DNA from: a virus
Virus record (IMG/VR): IMGVR_UViG_3300025806_000206
Span: 1 to 25,062 of that record
Strand: one strand, 5' to 3'
DNA: 25,062 nucleotides
The translations under genes and the position numbers were made by a program. The notes under the pieces are model-generated. The model was not told the DNA's origin, made no database searches, and saw nothing but the letters and a program-made list of their open reading frames with translations. Positions 1-5,050 of this stretch are shown here, in pieces; position 1 is the first letter of the stretch; the number at the start of each line of letters is the position of its first letter.

Positions 1-257
1 ATCGCGGCTGCACTTGAGAAACATTCTCGATAGCCTTGGCCGCTGCCGTTGTCGAGCTGGCTGAAGTAGGGGATGTAGACCTGTTGATCAATGCCTGATG
101 CTTTCCACGCATCAACCCAGGCGGCATCTTCCTCAAGTAGCTCTTGAGGCAAGGAGTCTTCAAGCTCTTTAACAGCGGCAAGTTGGTGAGGAGTGCCACG
201 GAACCAGTGAAAGAAAGGGAGCAACGATAGAGCCACAACTACGACCCACAGCCACAT
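1..257 (-). CDS. Membrane-anchored C39-like cysteine protease, partial (C-terminus beyond left edge)
   Basis: Translating down from the ATG at 257 gives 85 residues that run off the left edge without a stop. Residues 2-18 (WLWVVVVALSLLPFF) form a hydrophobic anchor or uncleaved signal. After an acidic linker the protein reads YIPYFSQLDN (61-70) and then GYRECFSSAA (75-84). In C39-like (papain-fold) peptidases this pattern precedes and contains the nucleophilic cysteine, here Cys79; the histidine and aspartate would lie outside the window. I recognise the family from cyanophages. Placement next to several small membrane proteins would suit an envelope- or wall-directed enzyme, possibly in lysis, but the substrate is unknown. 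The gene starts directly after the TAA of the upstream gene (no gap), so the two are probably co-translated. Confidence 0.7.
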   Translation of the reverse strand, partial: MWLWVVVVALSLLPFFHWFRGTPHQLAAVKELEDSLPQELLEEDAAWVDAWKASGIDQQVYIPYFSQLDNGSGQGYRECFSSAAA

Positions 258-431
258 TTACTTCTCAACGCGCTCTCCAGGAAAGAGTAGGTCTTGGACA
301 TACTTGCAAGCTACATCGTCTAGCTGGTTGTCTGTTTGCTCGCTGATCTTGATCAGACAATCCAACAGCAACTGTTTTACGGCTTTTGACTTGATGAAGC
401 CGAACAGGATTGGCTTTAGCAGTAACACCAT
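258..431 (-). CDS. Small conserved cyanophage-type protein, 57 aa
   Basis: The frame runs from ATG (431) to TAA (260-258) and encodes 57 residues beginning MVLLLKPILFGFIKS. The N-terminal part is hydrophobic and amphipathic (LLLKPILFGFI), followed by a helical stretch with alternating charged residues (KISEQTDNQLDD) and a basic end. It reads like a short helical or peripheral membrane protein. I recognise similar short proteins from marine cyanophages and cyanobacteria, without a known function. The stop codon abuts the ATG of the C39-like protease, and the gene lies 24 bases downstream of the 84-residue membrane protein. The three probably form one transcript, and a lysis-accessory role is only a guess from context. 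Confidence 0.65.
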   Translation of the reverse strand: MVLLLKPILFGFIKSKAVKQLLLDCLIKISEQTDNQLDDVACKYVQDLLFPGERVEK

Positions 432-455
432 GACGGCACTGTATGTGCCGAAATT

Positions 456-710
456 CTAAACGCGGTTTTGATGACCCTCAAGCCTTGCAACATTCTGCTC
501 TAGGTCTGAGATTCGAGCGAATAGCTCCTGATCTCGAACCCTCAGATCAGCGTGGAGCACATCCATTCGTGACGCTAAATTATCGACAGCTGAAGTCAGA
601 CGCACCAAACTATCCCTTCCATGTTGGTTGTCACGGTTGGCACCTTTAATACCAGAAGCGGCCACGCCTATTGACGCACCAGCAACAGCAGCCCAGATTT
701 CAACCACCAT
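456..710 (-). CDS. Small membrane protein with C-terminal coiled coil, 84 aa (holin/XhlA-like?)
   Basis: The protein begins MVVEIWAAVAGASIGVAASG, a Gly/Ala-rich hydrophobic segment at residues 4-20 able to span or insert in a membrane. A charged, heptad-like helix follows (about 32-80: LVRLTSAVDNLASRMDVLHADL, then ELFARISDLEQNVARLEG). One membrane segment plus one coiled coil resembles XhlA-type haemolysin/holin accessory proteins, but with the membrane segment first rather than last. It leads the minus-strand set that includes the C39-like protease. AGGT lies four bases before the ATG on the minus strand and could serve as a weak ribosome binding site. Function is inferred from architecture only. 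Confidence 0.7.
   Translation of the reverse strand: MVVEIWAAVAGASIGVAASGIKGANRDNQHGRDSLVRLTSAVDNLASRMDVLHADLRVRDQELFARISDLEQNVARLEGHQNRV
671..699 (+). promoter_or_regulatory. Weak candidate promoter for the plus-strand secreted-protein cassette
   Basis: TTGACG at 671-676 is followed after 17 bases by CAGATT at 694-699, a poor -10 match. It would start transcription about 30 bases before the ATG at 734. It lies inside the oppositely oriented 84-residue gene, because only 23 bases separate the two divergent start codons. No better promoter was seen, so this is a placeholder. Confidence 0.18.
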
Positions 711-733
711 TCGACCTATAGCGTCAATTCATC

Positions 734-997
734 ATGGCAGAAGAACAGGCAAAGCAAGACCAAGAAAACGACAACTCACGTCTAGGCGATGTAATTAAGG
801 TTGTCCTGCTTGGCTGGGCAATGGCAATCTTGACTGCTAATTACCTTGGCGTCTTTAAGCAGTCGCTTGATCCGACCTACCCAGCTTCCATTTTGAGTGG
901 TACGGCAGCGTCCTTCGGCCTAGCTGTCGGCAACAATAAAAAGAAAAAAGAAGAGCCTACAATCAAGGAACAGTCCTCTACATCCAAACCCAAATGA
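734..997 (+). CDS. Small inner-membrane protein, holin-like, 87 aa
   Basis: The protein has a charged N-terminus, a clear membrane helix at about 19-40 (VIKVVLLGWAMAILTANYLGVF), a second weaker hydrophobic stretch at 50-66 (PASILSGTAASFGLAV) and a lysine-rich tail (KKKKEE). One or two membrane spans with charged ends and this length suit a class II/III-like holin or a small phage membrane protein. It belongs to a family I recognise from cyanophages, with no proven function. It opens the plus-strand cassette, and its TGA overlaps the next ATG by four bases (994-997), so the genes are translationally coupled. There is no clear Shine-Dalgarno sequence before the ATG. Confidence 0.7.
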   Translation: MAEEQAKQDQENDNSRLGDVIKVVLLGWAMAILTANYLGVFKQSLDPTYPASILSGTAASFGLAVGNNKKKKEEPTIKEQSSTSKPK

Positions 998-1491
998 GAC
1001 GTTTTCTCTTTGTATCGTGCCTAACATTTTTTGCGATAAGTCCTGCTTCGGCAGACATTACGCACGCTATTAAATCCTCAATCTCGCTAACTGTTGATGG
1101 AGCAGCCTCCCAGTCGATTCGGCAACCTAGTTCACTTGCAGTATCTGGCTCTAACATTAGCTTGGACACTACTCCTAAGTTCGCAACACTTACTTCCGGC
1201 ACCGCTCTTGGGTACACTCCTGGTGCTTACAGTATTACTACTGCTGGTGACAGCTTTTCGTATTCAGAGTCGTACATAGAAGGTGATGATGTCCCAGCTT
1301 TACTTTCTACAACTGTTACTGGTGGCGTAGTCCCTGCACTGCCTACTTTTTCTAATCAAACAGTTACCTCCGGAGGCACAGCAGGCACATTGGCCGGTAC
1401 GCTCGCGACCGACGGGGCACTCACAATCACTGCAGGTGGTGCAGGGACAACTGCAATTGGTCAAGTTATTCAGGAGCTAACTATTCGATGA
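994..1491 (+). CDS. Secreted Thr/Ser/Gly-rich beta protein, 165 aa
   Basis: A classical signal peptide is visible: MRR, a hydrophobic core (FLFVSCLTFFAI), then SPASA with probable cleavage after Ala20 before DITHAIKS. The mature part has no lysine after the first few residues. It is rich in Thr, Ser, Gly and Val, with alternating beta-type patterns (SISLTVDGAA, ALTITAGGAG), as expected for an exported beta-sheet protein. I recognise this family from marine cyanophage genomes, where it travels with the next two genes; no biochemical function is known to me. It overlaps both neighbours by four bases (ATGA). The protein would act in the periplasm, at the outer membrane or on the virion surface. 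Confidence 0.75.
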   Translation: MRRFLFVSCLTFFAISPASADITHAIKSSISLTVDGAASQSIRQPSSLAVSGSNISLDTTPKFATLTSGTALGYTPGAYSITTAGDSFSYSESYIEGDDVPALLSTTVTGGVVPALPTFSNQTVTSGGTAGTLAGTLATDGALTITAGGAGTTAIGQVIQELTIR

Positions 1492-1910
1492 GGATCCTGC
1501 TGCTGTTGCTTTTGGCTGCTCCAGCTGCAGCAATTCCTGTAGTGCCAAATTTTCAGCAAGGTGTGCTGTCTTCCACGACACGCACCAAAACAAAAGTGAC
1601 TGAAGTGATCAACTCATACGAGTACAGAACAGGGTATGAGTACAGCGCAAGCGGAACTAATATTGCCCCGATTGGTGGCAGCATTGCCCCAGCTAGTCTT
1701 ACGACAACGACCAATACATTGAATGGTGTTTCTAGTCGTTGGACTGGTCTTGACCCTGCTAGCAAACCTGCTTGGAACATCGTCAACCAAGGCGCATCGT
1801 TCCAGTTTGTTGAAACACTCCAAGGGCCAGGACTCACAAATCACACATTGATCAACAGAGAAACAGACATTGAATCTTTAACAGAGACGACAAGCACGTT
1901 TAGCCAATGA
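1488..1910 (+). CDS. Secreted hypothetical protein of the same cassette, 140 aa
   Basis: The signal peptide is MRILLLLLLAAPAAA, with likely cleavage near residue 15 before IPVVPNFQQG. The mature protein contains STTRTKTKVTEVINSYEYRTG, a tract ending in a QFVETLQGPG motif, and a threonine-rich tail (ESLTETTSTFSQ). There are no cysteines, no further membrane spans and no enzyme motif. It is a family I associate with marine cyanophages and Synechococcus, always beside the proteins encoded on either side. ATGA overlaps at both ends (1488-1491 and 1907-1910) imply equal, coupled synthesis, which would fit subunits of one envelope or surface complex. That last point is inference. Confidence 0.75.
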   Translation: MRILLLLLLAAPAAAIPVVPNFQQGVLSSTTRTKTKVTEVINSYEYRTGYEYSASGTNIAPIGGSIAPASLTTTTNTLNGVSSRWTGLDPASKPAWNIVNQGASFQFVETLQGPGLTNHTLINRETDIESLTETTSTFSQ

Positions 1911-2641
1911 AGCGAGTCATCGCAACGCTTTTGCTGCTAACCGCTCCAGCACAAGCACAGGTTTCAAGCACTGCCGCTCCAGTAGCAAACAGTTCAGGAT
2001 CAGTTACCAACCAAGCTGTTCAGGTCGTCCCAGCAAGACAGTTTACTAATACTTACGGCGGTGGAATTAGCTGCCAAGGTGCAACGTTAAGCATCAACCC
2101 TTTCATCAGTACAACAACAGGCTGGGCGCAACCATACGAAAGCCACTACAACGAACCTGTATATGACACGATTGATGTTGTTGGTGCGTTTGACCCTGAA
2201 GGAAATGCAATTCCAGATGGCAGGCCAGATAATCCGGGCGATGTTCTTTTTTACAAGCCAATTAGAACAGGGCAAAAAACAAACCTATCAATTAACGGCG
2301 GCATCACTGCCACGATTTCGATACCGCTGGATCGTCATCACGTACGAACTTGTCGCAAAGCCGCCGAAAAACAGGTGGCACTTCTAGACGCAACCCTTGC
2401 TGACAAAAGACTCAACTACGAAATTGCAAGGCTGAAGAATTGCGCTGGCTTAATGAAAGAAGGCATAATTTTTCACCCCAGCAGTCCTTATGCGTCAATC
2501 TGTGCTGATGTTGTCCTGACTAACCCGCCAGGTGTCCTTCCGCCCCACACACATTCAATACCTACTTCTTCAAAGACCGCTGAAACTTCCGACGCTGCCA
2601 AGCAGACTCAACAGCGACCTTCTTCCCAAGCTTCTCTTTGA
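1907..2641 (+). CDS. Secreted hypothetical protein with four cysteines, 244 aa
   Basis: The signal peptide MKRVIATLLLLTAPAQA is probably cleaved before Gln18. The mature part starts with a Ser/Val-rich region (GSVTNQAVQV, 31-40), then GGGISCQGATLSINPF, an acidic Pro/Asp-rich stretch (95-113), a beta segment (SINGGITATISIPLD) and a helical C-terminal domain. The cysteines are at 56, 149, 179 and 199 (TCRKAAEK, RLKNCAGL, SICADVV), consistent with two disulfides in the periplasm. The acidic stretch looks like an insertion relative to the family as I remember it. The last 80 bases overlap the 3' end of the opposite-strand proline-rich membrane protein gene. Function is unknown. Confidence 0.75.
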   Translation: MKRVIATLLLLTAPAQAQVSSTAAPVANSSGSVTNQAVQVVPARQFTNTYGGGISCQGATLSINPFISTTTGWAQPYESHYNEPVYDTIDVVGAFDPEGNAIPDGRPDNPGDVLFYKPIRTGQKTNLSINGGITATISIPLDRHHVRTCRKAAEKQVALLDATLADKRLNYEIARLKNCAGLMKEGIIFHPSSPYASICADVVLTNPPGVLPPHTHSIPTSSKTAETSDAAKQTQQRPSSQASL

Positions 2642-3320
2642 TCTTCTTAATCGTCTTTTTAACGATGGGTTTGACAACCTTCAGCAAAATATCGCCTAAC
2701 GGTTTGGCAAAGATAGCTGCCGTTGTCGCTACTGCTGCAATCGTTGCCGTCGTGACCACAACAGGGCCACCAGGCAAATAATTGCCGATGATCGTTGGTA
2801 CGTCCAACGGGTCGAGCTGTGCTTTGCATTCTCCATCGACTCGCTTGTAACCAGTAATGACAGCAGTCTGAAGCTTATTCTTAGCGCCAATAGGTATTGC
2901 GTCCGGTGGCGGACATGGCAGTTCCGTGTCTACATTTGGAATGCCAGCAAGTTGGGAGGCTGCTGGTGAAGGGGACTTAACCGGTTGTTTCGAGGCAGCC
3001 GGTTTTTCTTTTGGTACTTCAATTGCTGGCGGCTTGGCTGACCCATAAGTCAACGTGCCAGGTGTAATATCCATCGCGTTAAACGACGGCATCGTCCCAT
3101 CACAAACAACAAAGTTCCCTTTTGGGTCATTGTCATAAGCTTTTTCGTTTCCAGGCTGTGTATTTCTGGTCTCAACGCAGCCGGGTATATCAGCAACCGG
3201 AAAACCCAGCATCAACGTGATCGGTGGCTCTTGCGGAATACTTTGCGGCGGAATACCTCTCCAAACTGGTATTTCTGGGACGTACACACGCCCCACACCA
3301 ATCTCAGGTATTTCAGGCAC
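2562..3320 (-). CDS. Proline-rich membrane protein with basic tail, 252 aa
   Basis: The frame starts with GTG at 3320, five bases after the upstream TGA; no in-frame ATG gives the conserved-looking start PEIPEIGVGRVYVPEIP. The first 140 residues are proline-rich and extended, with cysteines at 48, 73, 136 and 165 that could pair. A hydrophobic segment lies at 187-205 (VVVTTATIAAVATTAAIFA). It is followed by a strongly basic amphipathic tail (VKPIVKKTIKKIKEKLGKK), which suggests an N-out/C-in membrane protein with a cationic cytoplasmic end. I recognise the family from cyanophages, without a known role. It is convergent with, and overlaps, the last plus-strand cassette gene. Confidence 0.7.
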   Translation of the reverse strand: MPEIPEIGVGRVYVPEIPVWRGIPPQSIPQEPPITLMLGFPVADIPGCVETRNTQPGNEKAYDNDPKGNFVVCDGTMPSFNAMDITPGTLTYGSAKPPAIEVPKEKPAASKQPVKSPSPAASQLAGIPNVDTELPCPPPDAIPIGAKNKLQTAVITGYKRVDGECKAQLDPLDVPTIIGNYLPGGPVVVTTATIAAVATTAAIFAKPLGDILLKVVKPIVKKTIKKIKEKLGKKVAVESAWQRRKFQRSLKK

Positions 3321-3324
3321 CGAA

Positions 3325-3564
3325 TCAGAACGGCAACTTAGGTGTTTCGATTGCTGGGCCTGTAGCTGATGGCAGCTCAGGCATCACGTCATCAATCTGA
3401 CCAGGAAGCATGTCAGTCACTAGCTTTGTAAGCTCAAGCTTTAGCTCACTCATGTAGTGCTTTGTGATTGATGGGATGCGCGTGTAAAGCGTCACCGTCC
3501 CAATCACCATGCCTGCGGACATTGTGAATGCTGCGACCGACATTACGTTGAAAAGTTTTTGCAT
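3325..3564 (-). CDS. Small single-pass membrane protein, 79 aa
   Basis: The ATG at 3564 is preferred over an in-frame TTG at 3570. The protein begins MQKLFNVMSVAAFTMSAGMV, giving one membrane helix at about 7-27. An amphipathic helix follows (ITKHYMSELKLELTKLVTDM) and then a proline-rich end (PELPSATGPAIETPKLPF). I recognise this family from marine cyanophages, next to the proline-rich membrane protein encoded four bases downstream; together they may form a membrane complex. The start codon lies only 12 bases beyond the T-tract of a strong intrinsic terminator, and there is no clear Shine-Dalgarno sequence. Expression may therefore depend on read-through or on an unseen promoter. Confidence 0.7.
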   Translation of the reverse strand: MQKLFNVMSVAAFTMSAGMVIGTVTLYTRIPSITKHYMSELKLELTKLVTDMLPGQIDDVMPELPSATGPAIETPKLPF

Positions 3565-3575
3565 GATCAAATTGC

Positions 3576-3616
3576 AAAGAAAAAACCTCCCCTGCTGTGT
3601 GAGACCAGGGAAGGTT
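3576..3616 (-). terminator. Rho-independent terminator after the beta-barrel gene
   Basis: On the minus strand AACCTTCCCTG (3616-3606) pairs with CAGGGGAGGTT (3594-3584) over 11 positions with one G-T wobble. The loop is 11 bases, and the T-tract TTTTTTCTTT ends at 3576 (its first two T's are also the last two bases of the stem). It begins 25 bases after the stop of the beta-barrel gene. This is the clearest intrinsic terminator in the window and probably ends the barrel transcript, and perhaps the whole late operon. Confidence 0.85.
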
Positions 3617-3641
3617 GCAGTTGCTCTGTTAAAAGACTAGC

Positions 3642-4004
3642 TCAGAATGCGTACTTGAGGCCAAGCTTTGACCCCCAGCTGAAGTCGTCGCCAGTTACGC
3701 CGCTGAGTTCTCCATAGACGGAAACGCTTTCAGCAACCTGAACTGCGCCACCGAATTTACCGGCAAACTCAACTTCGTTTTCTGAACCGTTTGGCATCAG
3801 GATTGCAGGGCCGCCCTGGATGAACCAGGAATAAGCGCCTTGGCCGCCTTCGTAGCCAACGTCAAGGTTCAACGCACCACCCAAGTAATCGTCGCCAACA
3901 GTTGCGCCGTTAAATTCTGGGTTCAGGTAAGGACCAGCGAGGGCAGACGTTGGTGCCAATGCAACTGCCGTAGCGGCTGCACCAAGAACAAGAGACTTGA
4001 TCAT
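3642..4004 (-). CDS. Secreted small outer-membrane beta-barrel-like protein, 120 aa
   Basis: The signal peptide is MIKSLVLGAAATAVALAPTSALA, with cleavage predicted before Gly24 (GPYLNPEFNG). The mature chain of about 97 residues alternates short beta strands with Gly/Asp turns (NLDVGYEGG, SWFIQGGPAI, VEFAGKFGGAVQV, VSVYGELSGVTG, SWGSKLGLKYAF). It ends in phenylalanine, the usual C-terminal residue of outer-membrane barrels. The strand pattern and final F point to a small porin/OmpA-like barrel, or half of an oligomeric one. I recognise homologues in marine cyanophages. The gene has its own 77-base leader with a promoter candidate and is closed by a strong terminator, so it may be an independent unit that modifies the host outer membrane during infection. 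Confidence 0.75.
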   Translation of the reverse strand: MIKSLVLGAAATAVALAPTSALAGPYLNPEFNGATVGDDYLGGALNLDVGYEGGQGAYSWFIQGGPAILMPNGSENEVEFAGKFGGAVQVAESVSVYGELSGVTGDDFSWGSKLGLKYAF

Positions 4005-4022
4005 TTTTAGAAAGGGTTGAAG

Positions 4023-4053
4023 TTCCTAGCACCAGATTAACTGGCCCAGTCAA
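4023..4053 (-). promoter_or_regulatory. Candidate promoter with internal palindrome upstream of the beta-barrel gene
   Basis: On the minus strand TTGACT (4053-4048) is followed about 19 bases later by TAGGAA (4028-4023), a weak -10. The perfect inverted repeat ACTGG-C-CCAGT (4040-4050) partly overlaps the -35 and could be an operator. This 77-base gap is one of the few real intergenic spaces on the minus strand, which supports a regulatory role. The -10 match is poor. Confidence 0.3.
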
Positions 4054-4081
4054 TGGACGGTTTTGGATGTGATCTACAGGA

Positions 4082-4285
4082 TCAGTTTTCGTCACTACCA
4101 GGGAGCCATAGATGATGCTTTTTAAAAAGCCCCGTGTATAGGCCCCGTTGAGGATGATCAGCTCTGTCGCGACCTTCGTGCAAATAGAGCATCTCAAGCC
4201 ATGTGACTCGATTGGCGTTCGCCTCAATGTCCTCTGCGCCCGGTTTGCCGCAGATCAATGGATCGGGTTTAGTAGTCACGCTCAT
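4082..4285 (-). CDS. Small conserved hypothetical protein, 67 aa
   Basis: The ATG at 4285 (MSVTTKPDPLICGKPGAED) is chosen over an in-frame TTG at 4312. The core reads DPLICGKPGAED, then ANANRVTWLEMLYL, then a His/Asp-rich HEGRDRADHPQRGLYTGL. The single cysteine and the charged C-terminal half look soluble. I think similar short proteins occur near tail-fibre genes of cyanophages, but I cannot name a function. The start overlaps the end of the 33-residue ORF by 17 bases, and the gene is the last before the 77-base leader of the beta-barrel gene. Confidence 0.55.
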   Translation of the reverse strand: MSVTTKPDPLICGKPGAEDIEANANRVTWLEMLYLHEGRDRADHPQRGLYTGLFKKHHLWLPGSDEN

Positions 4286-4370
4286 CCTCGTAAAGGTCGT
4301 CGTCTGGGTCAAACGCTAGAAAGAGGGTTGTTAATACAGCCCCCGCTAGCGCACCAAAGATAAAGGTCAT
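4269..4370 (-). CDS. Tiny membrane protein, 33 aa
   Basis: The ATG at 4370-4368 overlaps the TGA of the upstream fibre-associated gene (ATGA), and the frame ends at TAA (4271-4269). The product is a hydrophobic segment (MTFIFGALAGAVLTTLFLAF) followed by a very acidic tail (DPDDDLYEDERDY). A single membrane span with an acidic end is plausible for a small phage membrane protein. The overlap with the upstream stop is the main support; the size is below usual gene-calling limits. Confidence 0.5.
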   Translation of the reverse strand: MTFIFGALAGAVLTTLFLAFDPDDDLYEDERDY

Positions 4371-5026
4371 GCAGGATCCGCTGGCCAAGCTGTAGCAATA
4401 GCAGGGTTGACAATCATTTGCACGTTGCCATCGCTGTCCAAGTCATTGACGGTTTCCATCACAGGCTTGTCGTCAGAATCGACAACACCATTTCCGTCAG
4501 AGTCAGTCTGCTGCTGCTGCTTGGTTTTTACGATCATTGACGCTCCAAACAACAGCTCTTTGAGTTCTTCTGCAGTCTTGCAAGCGTCGATTTCGGTTTG
4601 GCGCGTATTGCATGACGTACGAACAGCAGCTCGATACGTTTGCCATGAAGTTGGGAATGCGGTCTTAGCAGCAGCGAAACTGCTGTTGACTTCTAGTTCT
4701 TTGACAACGCGCCAATCAGATGGGGCAAGCAACGATGAAGCGATCTGATCTTGCTGTGCTTTCCACTGTGTCTTCAGACCTGTGGTTTTGACTTCAACGC
4801 CATCAACAGTTTCTGTTTTGTCGTCTAGTTGCTTGGGGTTGCCAACGCCCCAGAAAAATCTTTGATCCCAGCCTTGGGCAGCTGCACCATCAGCGACCCA
4901 GCTAATGCCAAGCATGGCACGATCTTGTGAACTGCTTAATCGCAGCCAGTTAGCTGGGTATTGAACATCGTTGTACTCCCACGGAATATCCAGGGGTAAC
5001 GCACGACTGCCGATTTGATAGCCCAT
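4367..5026 (-). CDS. Tail-fibre-associated protein with Ca-binding-like loop, 219 aa
   Basis: The ATG at 5026 lies 24 bases after the giant adhesin. The N-terminal half has Trp-rich patterns (PANWLRLSSSQDRAMLGISW, QRFFWGVGNPKQL). The middle (about 83-165) is helical, with APSDWRVVKELE, SWQTYRAAVRTSCNTRQTEI and TAEELKELL. This W..YRAAVR layout matches proteins I recall directly downstream of cyanophage tail fibres, where an accessory or assembly role is supposed. Residues 175-186 (DSDGNGVVDSDD) fit an EF-hand or dockerin-like calcium loop, with acidic or Asn ligands at positions 1, 3, 5, 9 and 12, and DLDSDGN follows at 195-201. This acidic segment looks inserted before the conserved end (VNPAIATAWP). 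The role is inferred from context. Confidence 0.65.
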   Translation of the reverse strand: MGYQIGSRALPLDIPWEYNDVQYPANWLRLSSSQDRAMLGISWVADGAAAQGWDQRFFWGVGNPKQLDDKTETVDGVEVKTTGLKTQWKAQQDQIASSLLAPSDWRVVKELEVNSSFAAAKTAFPTSWQTYRAAVRTSCNTRQTEIDACKTAEELKELLFGASMIVKTKQQQQTDSDGNGVVDSDDKPVMETVNDLDSDGNVQMIVNPAIATAWPADPA

Positions 5027-5050
5027 GAGGATGCAGGTGATGAACGAAGT

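Noticed and set aside
4117-4130. Perfect 14-base palindrome GCTTTTTAAAAAGC
   Set aside because: It lies inside the coding region of the 67-residue gene, has no loop space and no T-tract after the stem, so a terminator is unlikely; no other role can be supported.
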